A stretch of DNA of 62,944 bases from Arsenophonus sp052174455 (GCA_052174455.1 JBQMRP010000066.1:1-62944), one strand, 5' to 3'; shown: positions 22,056-32,807, numbered from the stretch's first letter. Notes: generated from the sequence alone by a model not told the origin. Program-made: numbers and translations.

Positions 22056-23770
22056 CATAGCCTAATTTCTTTAGGAGATAATCTAAATGGCTCAGGAATA
22101 AGTCTTTTTCAAGAATGTAAAACCAATAACTATGGGCACTACTCGTAACTTCCTGTGTTTATACCCCTATTTATTCGAAGTGCTTTATGATTATTTTCCA
22201 TCTGAAAAGTGATTACGATATAAGTCCATGAGTTTTTTATGATACCTAAAAGAGGCCATACAGAAATGCATCCGACTTTGAACCTTAATTTTTTTATCGT
22301 CAGGCAATATTATTGGCTTATAGTAATGATTATCCGTGATTTTGAGAACAAGGCACTCAGCCCTTTTAGGATAAAACCGATGATATGTAAATATAATTAC
22401 ACTGAGGGCAATTACTAAATATGCCTGCTAAAAAATTCATCACTTGTATAGAATTAAGGATGATCTATATTTCTTGCCCCCAATTAGGCAAACACAAAGA
22501 TAACTGGTCTGATAGACCTAAGAAATGCAAATAGGATTACCATTTATGCTTCATTAGCAAAAAAGATCTATAGGGTAATATACTTCAATATATATCCTTC
22601 TTTCCACGTAAGTTGTTTTTACCATTGATGACGGCTGGAAAGAATTTCTTAAAATAAGGTAAAAGCGTCAATTCCTAGACGCATTCCATTTACATGGCGC
22701 ACGCTTGCCTACGGACTTGCGTCATTTGGGTTTTTAACACTACAGGTGGTGCCCCTGTCCTGAATGTTTTTATCGTCGTTTTTCTCTTAAAACTGTAAAT
22801 AAAAGCCCGCAATTTATGCGGCATCAAAGCTACTGAGGGGTGGTTAGCAAGCAGGGTTATTTTTATCCGATTGTAACTTGCAATATATTACTTTAACTAT
22901 AGCTTAATATTATTTGGTTTTTTAACAATAACTTGCTGCTCCTTGACGCCTTATTTTACACTCTCATTCGTGGTATATTTGTAGTAGGAAAAAATAAAAT
23001 ATTGAAATTAGTATCTTCTATACCTTTTACACTTATGGTTGACAAGTTAGTCAACATCTGTATATTTATGTATCCAATCACTTTGTGCCTATACTGGATA
23101 TTAAACATAATGCATGGCATGAGGTGTTTTTAAAAAAAGAGCGGTAAAAAAATCTAGCGAAGCGATGTCATTCGGCTGCTGCGTAACAACTATTATCTGA
23201 TAAATCCCAGATCCCAGGTACTTTTTTTGGTCTTGTTAGCGTGTATCTGCGCCAGAAAGAAATGGCAGTATACCTGAATTTACAAGTACGATATTACTAG
23301 AGAAAGTGAACTTCGATAATAAAGATGAAAATGGGAGTGCCATAGTATAAAATACCTCTAGCGTTACCTTAGATGTCCCGGTATTAAAGTTAAAACTGCG
23401 GCATAATCGAGCGATATAGTTGTACATCATTTACTATAACTCCACCACACTTTAATAATACTGGTAACAGAATCTGACGCAGGAAGAGATAATCTGGCAC
23501 TATATTAGCCAGATTTTTGCTAAGCATTTTACTATGATATGTTATTTGTTTTCTTGTCGAGCTATAAATGAAGAAACACTATTACCGAAGGTATATAAGG
23601 GACTGGAGATAAAACCCGTAAAACCCAAAAAGCTAGGGTTTTACGTGCTGATAAAATGATTTCTGAGAACAGATTTTATAAATCTATTATGTCTGTCGAT
23701 ATATACTACCCTTACAGCTACTAAAAAAAATAGGTAAAAACAGGTAATGTGAAATTTTTATCAAAAAGAA
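22056..23770 (+). mobile_element. IS91-family element, degenerate
   Basis: About 1.7 kb shared with 37.8-39.5 kb and, inverted, 49.2-51.0 kb. Plus-strand frame pieces resemble IS91-type Y1-transposases: a Cys-rich zinc-finger trace (CPCPECFYRRF near 22755), LLLLDALFYTLIRGIF (22930) equivalent to the NRWLLNALF region, the ISIF...YG region (22990-23050) before the HUH motif, and RFYKSIMSVDIYYPYSY (23670-23720) equivalent to the C-terminal YKCILCG finger. The HUH histidines are not intact. It directly follows the IS1595 relic. The 66-codon open frame at 22933-23133 is part of it. Confidence 0.75.
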
Positions 23771-24399
23771 TGTATAGAATAAAAACGAGGTTTACTAAAA
23801 TAAAATTATGATTAATATCCATAAAATTCTGGAGTTAGATTAAAAATCATCCTACTCGAAAAATCTTTAATTTGTAACAGATTAAGTAAACCGATTTTTA
23901 TCTGATTTTAGCAGAAAATGGATCTTCTTTAATCTTGAATTAAAGAGTAATTAAGTTCTTTAACTATCAAATAATTGATATTCAGATGAAATTAATTTAT
24001 AGAATACAGTTTTTATTTGTCCATTTTCTTTGATTTATATTTTAGTAGCGTTCGTGTTGCCCGATGATAACGACGATGCGCGTTATTGAGTTCACACTCT
24101 TTTATTTATTAACACCATATATTGAAGTTTTGCATACTTTGGATCCCTTCGTATTATGGTTTTTCTGGATTAAGTAAACCATAACACACTCTGGGATCAC
24201 CTTTTTATTAGGTATTGCCGTATGGTTGAATGATAAGTAGCTTTCAGTATCACAATTAATTTTTACAGGTAAAACATCTTTAGATATGCATCTAAAGATG
24301 CAGATATTCATAACATTCATTTATAAATAATCTTTATGCTAGCTAACAATATTTATTGTGAGTGAATTCATTGTTTCAGTTTTTCTTCTTCGATATTTG
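23771..24399. other. Spacer between IS relics, unassigned
   Basis: About 630 bp between the IS91 relic and the inverted IS1595 copy. The minus strand has a 72-codon open frame (24102-24320, containing KINCDTESYLSFNHTAIP) with no good ribosome-binding site and no family I can name with confidence; it could be a fragment of a secreted or fimbrial-type protein. It forms the loop of the large inverted repeat. Confidence 0.45.
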
Positions 24400-25420
24400 C
24401 TTTTTAGCTATTGGTGATATAGGATTATGTTGGAAAAGATTATCGGTAAAAATTCCTTATACTGTATGAAGGATTTTTCACAGAGGTTATTATGAAAAAG
24501 CAAAGAGTTATATAGATCAAAGAGACTTATTTCACTCCATACCAACATAAAGCTGCATCTCATTAGAATGGCTCGGTGACAATCTGTTAGATAATCTCGA
24601 TTCATGTATTAAACAACTTATTTCACTTTATCCTCTCATATTATCACAATGAACATATTTTCCGTTGGGGAAATTCATTAGGGTTTAGCGATATTATTGT
24701 AAAATCCCCGATTGCAGAAAACATTTAACAATCTTACTGGAAGTCTACTGGCAAAACTACATCACAAGGATAAATCGTTTAGTTATCTGTGATCCATGTT
24801 GAATAGCTTTACTTTATAGGAGTCAGCGAAACAAATAGATATTGATTTTAAAACAATGTTCAAAAAGTGTCCGCTTCTTCTTATTTCAGCGGAGACAGCT
24901 AACATGAATCTAAGTAGTATTCTTGAAATCAATAAAACATTTTCCTCTGAATCCTTTAAAGGTAAGTGGATATATTCATATAGAAAGGTAGAAAACACGA
25001 AAGAAGAAAAGATAAAAGGGAAAAATGAATTGCGCTCTTAATTGACAGGATATTATATAAGCAATAAGATTATTGAAGAGTTTAATGTACAGTATGTTAG
25101 CCATTTTTATCGATTATTGATAAAGAGTCCATGTTTTTTTGGATGGAGCTAAATAGTACAAAATATTTGCTAGGAACCATGAAATTAGTCACCATAGCGA
25201 CTAATAAAGTTGGATAATCAGAGAGTTATTAGTAAGGAATTCCAGATTCAAAATGTGAGCAATTATATCAGTTAATTAAAAGACTGACTGAGTAGATTCT
25301 ATGATATAGAATTATTTTATTTATCTATGAGGGATCTTCTCTAGAGAAGATTATTTTAAACCACAACAATTGAAATGCAGATGTGGCTACAAATTGCTCT
25401 ACAAGAAAAACAACAACTTT
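24400..25420 (+). mobile_element. IS1595-family element, degenerate, inverted partner
   Basis: The same element as 21070-22055 in the opposite orientation. Plus-strand transposase pieces include NKTFSSESFKGKW (24935-24975), a disrupted SDGA-type region around 25085-25150, and CEQLYQLIKRL (25255-25290). The open frame at 24856-25041 is one of these fragments; the frames at 24408-24605 and 24783-24998 on the minus strand are antisense. A tract within it is nearly identical to its partner while the flanks have diverged. Confidence 0.8.
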
Positions 25421-26200
25421 TACTACCAATATGCCCTGATATACACATAAAACCTTCTTTTAAGAGGACGATTTTGTAATGCTGGCGTTAAGGAAAATTA
25501 GTTAACTGATAGAATATGAGATACTTAAATAGAAAACACATCTGATAAATGCGAATCCACCTTGAACAAGTCAAAGTGATTAAGTCACGTATAGTGAAAT
25601 AGATATATCATCAATAAAATTGACCGATTATTGAAATATATCCTGCCTGAGTTAAGGGATAAATCCAAATACTATTACTTCCTAGCCTCAAGATGAATGT
25701 TTCAATGAGTAATAAGAATGATAGAAGAATAAATAGTGTAGAATATTCAGAAAATTTAAAAAGAAAATGAATCATTATAATTGAATGGGAGTGTTTAAAG
25801 CACTGAATCACAATAGGAAAAATTACAGGGCAATCATGTTATTAATTCAGTAATTAAAATAAATAGCTAACTGCAATAATGTAAAATTTTACTTATGAAT
25901 GAGCATTATCTATTTATTTTTCACTTTTATCAACCCCAGTTAAAACAACTTTAATAGACTATTCTCGTTAGAGAATAGTTTTTAGTTTTTGTTAGTTTTA
26001 CAGAACTTTTGGTAAACTGATTTGATAGCATTGATGATATAGATCATTTTATAGATATTTACCGGATAACAGAAAAATACCTCGACAGATTTTCCTATTT
26101 CAACACCACGGTTAGATAATCATCGGTTACCTGCTAACTTCATCTACCTTTAAGCTTATCCAGCGCCGTTTTTGCCACCGATTTTGATTTATTGCATGGT
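25421..26200. other. Intergenic region, unassigned, with terminator
   Basis: About 780 bp with no recognisable gene. It contains an intrinsic terminator (25958-25984) whose upstream gene is no longer readable. Between 26045 and 26200 the sequence is less AT-rich and may hold a gene fragment, which I cannot identify. Confidence 0.45.
25958..25984 (+). terminator. Intrinsic terminator, orphan
   Basis: A perfect 9-bp stem (actattctc / gagaatagt) with a GTTA loop is followed by tttttagttttt. It is well formed for plus-strand transcription, but no gene survives upstream, so it is probably a relic of a lost gene or small RNA. Confidence 0.75.
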
Positions 26201-26850
26201 TAATTGGTTTCGCGGTTCCAATGAAGGCAAACCTCTGAATGTCCTGCAAGCGCAGACACTTAACCGCATCTCCATCTTTCTATGGAAGATTGGTGCTCTT
26301 GATTTTTAGAATGCAATGTCAAAAATATTTCTGGAGATGCAGTACCAACGTCAATTAGCTACACAAAATATATAATATACCGGCTTCACTTCACAAAGGT
26401 TATATAGCACAGAAATTTAAAGATGATTGCGGGAGTTATACTAGCAGAGAGTTACGATACCACTAATAAATCTCTTGATTTTTTTTTGTTAACAAGGTTT
26501 TCAATGTATTATTCAGCGATGAAGAAGATGGAAAAAGATTTAAAAGAATATTTGACATTCTATGATTTTCTGTCATCGCATTGGGCGTCAATAAGAACGA
26601 CGAAGCCGATTGAATTGATTTTTTTTTTTGCGACAGTGAAGCTATGAAAAGATAACTCGTAAAAAAATTACGCTTTAAGAATAACAACTCTTTCAATGGT
26701 ATTAAAGTTGTTCTAGTTTCTTCAGAAAACTAAAAGTAGCTCAGGGAATTTTTATTTGCTTGACCTGTGCTGGTAAAGGATATCAAATTTAAAGATGTAG
26801 AATAGATTCATGAAGCATCAAGCATCATAAGAGAACCGTAGTTTTTTTTA
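26201..26850 (+). mobile_element. IS256-family element, 3' half
   Basis: This copy best reveals the family. The frame at 26423-26647 reads SAMKKMEKDLKEYLTFYDFL then SSHWASIRTTKPIE and FFATVKL. This is the mutator-type (IS256) C-terminal block in which a KDRxxLLxFYDFPxxHW segment precedes RTTNPIES and FATVR. The upstream half is missing. The end carries the shared tagattcatgaagcatcaag motif. An IS1595 fragment begins about 35 bases beyond it. Confidence 0.9.
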
Positions 26851-26884
26851 CTATACATTAAATTTATTAATAATTCTACTAACT

Positions 26885-27260
26885 CCTGTAAAATTAATCC
26901 TATTCAACATACATCGCAGATAACTAAACTATTTATCTTTGTAGTAGTATTATAAGAGGACTTCCCAGTAATTTTATTAAATGTTTTTATGTAATTGGGG
27001 GTTTTCAATGATATCGCTGTAACCTATAACTCTCCCTAGAGGATAACATGTTACTGTGATAATATGGTTAAGATAAGGTAGAATGAGTTGCTTCAATGTA
27101 ATAATCGATATTATTCGATAGATTGTCACCGAGCGAACTAATGAAATGCAGCTTCTTACTCACATGGAGTAAGAAAAGATTCTTTTTGATTTGTATGACT
27201 ATTTGCTTTTTTATGGCTACTTTTATGTAAAAAAATTTTTATATAATATAAAGGGGATTT
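26885..27260 (-). mobile_element. IS1595-family element, 5' part
   Basis: Corresponds to the 5' part of the transposase (minus strand) in the full copies, for example 21660-22040. The segments gattgtcaccgag, gagatgcagctt-like and tttgatttgtatgactattt are shared. It stops near 27260 at the same point where the other copies stop, which marks the real element boundary. Confidence 0.75.
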
Positions 27261-27443
27261 TAGCAACAACATTTGTAAAAATAGCCGAAATTAACGTAGT
27301 TGTTATTAATAAACAAAAATTATCATTTTTTTTTTGGATATTTTTAAAAATACTTATCAAAAGATGCATGTTTATTAAGGTTAAATTTAAGCTCTTATGG
27401 ACAGTTATTAAATACTTTGTTACTGTAACAAACATATAGGATA

Positions 27444-27460
27444 AATTGGTATTACCAATT
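27444..27460. promoter_or_regulatory. PdhR operator upstream of pdhR-aceEF
   Basis: A perfect palindrome, AATTGGT-ATT-ACCAATT, which matches the E. coli PdhR box (consensus ATTGGTnnnACCAAT) and lies about 55 bases before the old pdhR start, where the pdh promoter operator belongs. Its repressor gene next door is a pseudogene, so it is either a relic or is read by another protein. Confidence 0.85.
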
Positions 27461-27513
27461 AACTTTGATAGTGTTAAATAAATATTTACCAAAAAATAAG
27501 TGGTCTATTGTAA

Positions 27514-28260
27514 ATAGAGTTTATAGTAAAATTCGCCATCTAAATTATCTGATATCATTGAACAGTAATTTGAGATTTAACTTTTGAAGAAATTAATTGC
27601 ATTTTAGAGAAAAGTTGTTACCTAAACTTGATGTTTTTATCAAGCAATTTTTATGTTTCTTATCGTTCTTTACATTGGGGTTATTATAGACTTGGAGTAA
27701 AAGGATTCCATTTTGGCGAGAAATGGGTTCGTATAAATAAATATATAAGAATGCTTTAGTAATCTCCTTACCTAGATTATTGGGTAAATGGAATCATAAT
27801 TTTTATCTATTACAAATGCATCATGCGCTTGAAGTTATGATGGTGCTATCATACTGGTTTAAAGGTAATCAATGAAAATCTGCCCATGAATTAAGATTAG
27901 TCACCTTCAAATTCATGGTATTGAAGAACGTGAGGATGTTAATACTAAAGTTTAGGCTGTTTTGTAATATCAGCTAGTTATTACTGAACAATCCATAATA
28001 TGGTATTATTCTATACACTTTACTGGATTGGTCAAAATATTATTGTAATAATATTAGGTAAAATTTTGAGTGTTTATCATATCTGTAAAAAAATGCACGC
28101 AGGTAAGTAAACATATAACTAAAATTTTTAAATCTATTATTACACGTTAACTTAAAAATCATATAAGGATTCATATCGTTATTTAACATTTATTGAGAAG
28201 ATTTTTGCTGAATATCACTTGTGAGTGTTCTTTACGTCGAGTATAAGAATATCAAATTTA
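27514..28260 (+). pseudogene. pdhR: Decayed pyruvate-sensing repressor
   Basis: PdhR is a GntR-type repressor of the pdh operon that responds to pyruvate. Synteny directly upstream of aceE and frame pieces identify it. VYSKIRHLNYLISLNSNLRF (27519-27578) matches the N-terminus. MHHALEVMMVLSYW (27818-27860) matches the start of the ligand-binding domain. AVL*YQLVITEQ (27957-27994) and RYLTFIEKIFAEY (28170-28215) match later parts. The pieces lie in different frames with stops between them, and the start codon is gone. Length and colinearity agree with a 254-residue ancestor. Confidence 0.88.
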
Positions 28261-28432
28261 ATTTAGTTAGTGCAGATTTTTGTTTCTGCTGCATCTTTGC
28301 ATTACCGTTCTAATTTAATTATGGAGAACGTTGCGGCAATAGGAACTATTTTTTTCTTTCTTGTTTAGTAAATATCTTTAAAAGATATCTCAATAACTAC
28401 ATTAAAAACAGATAATAGATAAGGAATAGACC

Positions 28433-31096
28433 ATGTCAGATACATCAAAGAATGACGTGGATCCGATCGAAACTCGCGACTGGTTACAGTCGATCGAATC
28501 TGTCATCCGTGAAGAAGGTGTTAATCGTGCTCAATATCTTATTGATAAAGTATTACAAAAAGCACGTAAGTGCGGCGTTAATATCGCAGCGAGTTCTGAA
28601 AAATGTGATTATATCAACACTATTTCCGTAGAGAATGAGCCTGATTATCCAGGTAACATGGATTTAGAGCGTCGTATTCGTTCTATGATTCGTTGGAATG
28701 CTGTAATGGTGGTTTTACGAGCTTCTAAAAAAAATTTGGAGTTAGGTGGTCATATGGCTTCCTTCCAATCTTCTGCAACTTTATATGAAGTCTGTTTTAA
28801 TCACTTCTTTCAGGCAAAAAATAATAAAAATGGTGGAGATTTAGTTTATTTTCAAGGACATATTTCACCTGGTATTTATGCACGTGCATTTTTAGAAGGT
28901 CGGCTCACTGAAGAGCAAATGGACAATTTTCGACAAGAAATAGATGGTAAAGGCCTTTCCTCTTATCCTCATCCTAAATTGATGCCTGAGTTTTGGCAAT
29001 TTCCTACTGTATCAATGGGATTAGGTCCAATTAGTGCCATTTATCAAGCAAAATTCTTAAAATACTTACAATATAGAGGTTTAAAATATACTGAAAATCA
29101 GACAGTTTATGCTTTTCTTGGTGACGGTGAAATGGATGAGCCTGAATCTAAAGGTGCTATCACTATTGCGACTCGTGAAAAGTTAGATAACCTTGTTTTT
29201 GTGATTAACTGTAACTTACAACGCCTTGATGGACCAGTTACTGGTAATGGTAAGATTGTGAATGAATTAGAAGGTATTTTTAGCGGCGCAGGATGGCAGG
29301 TTATTAAAGTACTCTGGGGTAGTCGATGGGATGAATTATTGCGTAAAGATACTTCAGGTAAACTAGTTCAGTTAATGAATGAAACTTTAGACGGCGACTA
29401 TCAAACATTTAAATCTAAAGATGGCGCTTATGTTCGTGAAAACTTCTTTAATCGTTACCCTGAGACAAGTATTCTAGTCAAAGATATGACTGATGATGAA
29501 ATCTGGTCGTTAAACCGTGGCGGGCATGATCCGAAAAAAATTTATGCTGCCTTTAAAAAAGCACAAGAAACTAAAGGTAAGCCAATAGTTATTTTAGCTC
29601 AAACAGTTAAAGGTTATGGTATGGGCGATATTGCTGAAGGTAAAAATATTGCCCATCAGGTAAAAAAAATGAATCTGGAAGGGATTCGTCATTTTCGTAA
29701 TCGCTTTAATGTGCCGGTATCAGATGATCAAGTAGAAAAATTACCTTTTATTCTTCTTAAAGAAGAATCAGACGAATATAAATATCTACATGAGCGTCGT
29801 CAGGCATTAGGTGGGTATTTACCAACACGAAATTCTATATTCGATGAAAAATTAGATATTCCTAGCCTAGAAGATTTCAATCAATTGTTATCAGAACAAA
29901 ATAAAGAGATCTCTACTACGATCGCATTTATACGTGCCTTGAATATAATGTTAAAAAATAACTCGATTAAAGATCGTCTAGTGCCAATTATTGCTGATGA
30001 AGCACGCACTTTTGGTATGGAAGGTTTATTCCGTCAAATTGGAATCTATAGTCCAAACGGACAGAAGTATATTCCTCAGGATTGTAAGCAAGTTGCTTAC
30101 TATAAAGAAGATGAAAAAGGCCAAATTCTTCAAGAAGGTATTAATGAATTGGGTGCTGGAGCCTCTTGGTTAGCTGCTGCTACATCATATAGCACGAATA
30201 ACCTGCCAATGATTCCATTTTATATTTATTATTCCATGTTTGGTTTTCAACGTATTGGTGATTTGTTATGGGCAGCTGGAGACCAGCAAGCACGTGGTTT
30301 TCTAATTGGCGGAACTTCAGGGCGTACTACATTAAATGGGGAAGGTTTGCAGCATGAAGATGGACATAGTCATATTCAGTCATTAACTATACCTAACTGC
30401 ATCTCTTATGATCCAGCTTATGCTTATGAAGTTGCTGTGATTATACATGATGGTTTAGTTCGTATGTATGGTAAGAAACAAGAAAATATTTACTATTATA
30501 TTACTACCTTAAACGAGAATTATCATATGCCAGCAATGCCTACTGGTGTTGAAGAAGGTATTTGTAAAGGTATCTATAAACTTGAGTCACTAGAAGGCGA
30601 AAAAGGGAAAATTCAATTATTGGGATCGGGCTCAATGATGCGTCATGTTCGTGAAGCCGCAAAAATTTTATCTAGTGAGTACGCTATTGCTTCCGATGTT
30701 TATAGTGTAACGTCATTTACCGAATTAGCTCGTGAAGGACAGGATTGTGAGCGTTGGAATATGTTACATCCATCTGATAAACCTCGTGTACCTTATGTTG
30801 CTCAAATCATGAATGATATGCTTGCAGTTGCTTCAACAGATTATATGAAATTATTTGCAGAACAAATTCATTCTTATATTCCAACAAGTAATTATCGTGT
30901 TTTAGGTACTGATGGTTTTGGTCGTTCAGATAGCCGTAAAAACCTCCGTCATCATTTTGAGGTTGATGCTTTCTATGTGGTGGTTGCGGCGTTAGGTGAA
31001 TTAGCGAAACGTGGTGAAATGGATGCAGTATTGGTAGATGAAGCCATCAAAAAATATAATATCAGCCCAGAAAAAATTAATCCGCGTTTGGCATAA
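28433..31096 (+). CDS. aceE: Pyruvate dehydrogenase E1 component
   Basis: The thiamine diphosphate-dependent E1 subunit that decarboxylates pyruvate and transfers the acetyl group to the lipoyl arms of AceF. At 887 residues it is the exact length of the E. coli homodimeric E1. The TPP/Mg motif is intact (FLGDGEMDEPESKGAIT, then VINCNLQRLDGPVTGNGK), as are GRTTLNGEGLQHEDGHSH in the active-site loop and YGMGDIAEGKNIAHQ. AAGGAA lies 6 bases before the ATG. aceF follows after 12 bases, so both are one operon. The pdhR repressor upstream is dead and lpdA downstream is dead, so this E1 must work with an E3 from elsewhere or the complex is failing. Confidence 0.98.
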   Translation: MSDTSKNDVDPIETRDWLQSIESVIREEGVNRAQYLIDKVLQKARKCGVNIAASSEKCDYINTISVENEPDYPGNMDLERRIRSMIRWNAVMVVLRASKKNLELGGHMASFQSSATLYEVCFNHFFQAKNNKNGGDLVYFQGHISPGIYARAFLEGRLTEEQMDNFRQEIDGKGLSSYPHPKLMPEFWQFPTVSMGLGPISAIYQAKFLKYLQYRGLKYTENQTVYAFLGDGEMDEPESKGAITIATREKLDNLVFVINCNLQRLDGPVTGNGKIVNELEGIFSGAGWQVIKVLWGSRWDELLRKDTSGKLVQLMNETLDGDYQTFKSKDGAYVRENFFNRYPETSILVKDMTDDEIWSLNRGGHDPKKIYAAFKKAQETKGKPIVILAQTVKGYGMGDIAEGKNIAHQVKKMNLEGIRHFRNRFNVPVSDDQVEKLPFILLKEESDEYKYLHERRQALGGYLPTRNSIFDEKLDIPSLEDFNQLLSEQNKEISTTIAFIRALNIMLKNNSIKDRLVPIIADEARTFGMEGLFRQIGIYSPNGQKYIPQDCKQVAYYKEDEKGQILQEGINELGAGASWLAAATSYSTNNLPMIPFYIYYSMFGFQRIGDLLWAAGDQQARGFLIGGTSGRTTLNGEGLQHEDGHSHIQSLTIPNCISYDPAYAYEVAVIIHDGLVRMYGKKQENIYYYITTLNENYHMPAMPTGVEEGICKGIYKLESLEGEKGKIQLLGSGSMMRHVREAAKILSSEYAIASDVYSVTSFTELAREGQDCERWNMLHPSDKPRVPYVAQIMNDMLAVASTDYMKLFAEQIHSYIPTSNYRVLGTDGFGRSDSRKNLRHHFEVDAFYVVVAALGELAKRGEMDAVLVDEAIKKYNISPEKINPRLA

Positions 31097-31108
31097 GAGG
31101 TAAAATCA

Positions 31109-32707
31109 ATGTCTATTGAAATTAATGTTCCTGATATTGGTGCAGATGAAGTTGAAATTACTGAAATTATGGTAAAAGTTGGCGATAAAGTTGATGTTGA
31201 ACAATCATTAATTACCGTAGAAGGTGAAAAGGCGTCAATGGAAGTTCCTTCACCACAGGCTGGGGTTCTGAAAGAAATTAAAGTTGCGGTTGGTGATAAA
31301 GTGAAAACCGGTAAGTTGATCATGGTTTTTGATGCAGCGAAAAAAGTAATAGAAACTAGCGCTAAAACAACCTTACACGAAAACATAGATAAAGCAGATA
31401 GCATAGATGCGGATCGAATAAAAAGTGAATTAAAGGAAGTTGTTATACCGGATATTAGTAATGATGAGATTGAAATTACGGATGTAATCGTTAATGTTGG
31501 TGATAAAATTTCCCCTGATCAATCCCTAGTTACTTTAAAAGGTAAAAATGCATCAATGAAAGTGTCATCACCTTTTTCTGGCAAAGTGAAAGAAATTAAA
31601 GTTGCTAAGGGTGATAAAGTTAAAAGTGGTTCACTTATTATGATTTTTTCGGTTGATGCCGCCGCAACTCAGTCGGCTGCCAATACGGAAGCTAGGAGCG
31701 CTGAAATATCAACGAAATCAGAGGTATCATCCCTAATAAAGGCATCTGGTGCTTTTGAGCTTAAAAATGAATTTATTGAAAATGATGCGTATGTTCATGC
31801 AACACCGCTTATTCGACGTTTAGCGCGTGAATTTGGTGTTAATCTTGCTAAGATTAAGGGAACTGGGCCTAAAGCTCGTATTCTACGTGAAGATATTCAG
31901 GCTTATATTAAAGAGGTGGTAAAATCTTCTGAAGCAGTCGAGACTATAGCGCGTGGTTTTTCAGGCATGCTATTGCCATTGTCAAAAGTTGATTTTAGTA
32001 AATTTGGTGAAGTTGAAGAAGTTGAAATCGGTCGCATTCAAAAGATATCTAGCATTAATTTGAGTCGTAATTGGGTAATGATCCCACATGTGACTATCAT
32101 GGAGGATGCCGATATTACTGAAGTAGAATTTTTCCGTAAGCAGCAAAATAAAGAGATGGAAAAGTTGAAAACAGAAGTAAAAATTACACTATTAGTTTTT
32201 GTCATGAAAGCGGTTGCTCGAGCATTAGAAGAAATGCCTCGTTTTAATAGTTCAATTTCTTCGGATGCTCAGCGATTAATATTAAAAAAATATATTCATA
32301 TTGGTATCGCCGTTGATACCTCCAATAGTTTGCTTGTGCCTGTTATTCGCGATATTAATAAGAAAGGTATTATTGAACTTTCCAAGGAATTAATGGAAGT
32401 TTCGAAAAAAGCACGTGCCGGCAAGTTAACTGCATCTGATATGCAAGGTGGCAGTTTTACTATTTCTAGCTTAGGTGGTATTGGTACGACGAATTTTACA
32501 CCGATTATTAATGCACCAGAAGTGGCTATTATAGGACTATCTCGATCATTAATAAAACCAGTATGGAATGACAGTGAATTTATTTCACGTTTGATATTAC
32601 CTATGTCACTCTCATTTGATCATCGTGTTATTGATGGTGCAGATGGTGCGCGTTTCGTCAGTCGTATTGCACAATTAATGAGTGATATTCGCCGTTTAGT
32701 TATGTAA
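31109..32707 (+). CDS. aceF: Dihydrolipoyl acetyltransferase (E2 of pyruvate dehydrogenase)
   Basis: Core of the pyruvate dehydrogenase complex; carries acetyl groups on lipoyl lysines and passes them to CoA. The 532 residues hold two lipoyl domains (about 2-76 and 109-187), a peripheral-subunit-binding domain (about 226-265, with ATPLIRRLAREFGV) and the catalytic domain ending in DHRVIDGADGARF with the active-site His near 504. E. coli has three lipoyl domains, so this is a shorter form. Domain 1 keeps the lipoylation site GEKASM (Lys41). Domain 2 reads GKNASM: Asn147 replaces the lysine, so it should not be lipoylated. GAGG lies about 8 bases before the ATG. The start and order are those of the enterobacterial operon. 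Confidence 0.97.
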   Translation: MSIEINVPDIGADEVEITEIMVKVGDKVDVEQSLITVEGEKASMEVPSPQAGVLKEIKVAVGDKVKTGKLIMVFDAAKKVIETSAKTTLHENIDKADSIDADRIKSELKEVVIPDISNDEIEITDVIVNVGDKISPDQSLVTLKGKNASMKVSSPFSGKVKEIKVAKGDKVKSGSLIMIFSVDAAATQSAANTEARSAEISTKSEVSSLIKASGAFELKNEFIENDAYVHATPLIRRLAREFGVNLAKIKGTGPKARILREDIQAYIKEVVKSSEAVETIARGFSGMLLPLSKVDFSKFGEVEEVEIGRIQKISSINLSRNWVMIPHVTIMEDADITEVEFFRKQQNKEMEKLKTEVKITLLVFVMKAVARALEEMPRFNSSISSDAQRLILKKYIHIGIAVDTSNSLLVPVIRDINKKGIIELSKELMEVSKKARAGKLTASDMQGGSFTISSLGGIGTTNFTPIINAPEVAIIGLSRSLIKPVWNDSEFISRLILPMSLSFDHRVIDGADGARFVSRIAQLMSDIRRLVM

Positions 32708-32740
32708 CTTACAGACCAACTGTAAGTTACTCTATTTTAT
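32705..32740 (+). terminator. Hairpin at the end of aceF
   Basis: A perfect 10-bp stem (taacttacag / ctgtaagtta) with a 5-base loop begins at the aceF stop codon itself and is followed by ctctattttatt. The T-run is imperfect, so it may be a weak terminator or a 3'-end stabiliser separating aceF from the old lpdA cistron. Confidence 0.6.
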
Positions 32741-32807
32741 TATTAGTAATTATAGAATTATTTATCTTATCCCACCTCCATTAAATAAGAAAAGTAAAAT
32801 GTTATTG

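Noticed and set aside
24102..24320. 72-codon minus-strand frame as a fimbrial-type gene
   Set aside because: No ribosome-binding site, no signal peptide and no clear family motif; left as unassigned.
21443..25041. Two nearly identical 61-codon frames (21443-21628 minus, 24856-25041 plus) as a duplicated small gene family
   Set aside because: Both are fragments of IS1595-type transposase located at equivalent positions in two copies of that element.
27191..27492. Overlapping 82- and 89-codon frames on opposite strands before pdhR
   Set aside because: They cover the IS1595 end, low-complexity AT-rich DNA and the PdhR operator; no homology is visible.
30973..31404. 143-codon open frame on the minus strand across the aceE-aceF junction
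   Set aside because: It is antisense to two certain genes and its Ser/Thr-rich composition is what the reverse strand of such codons gives. No homology is recognised.
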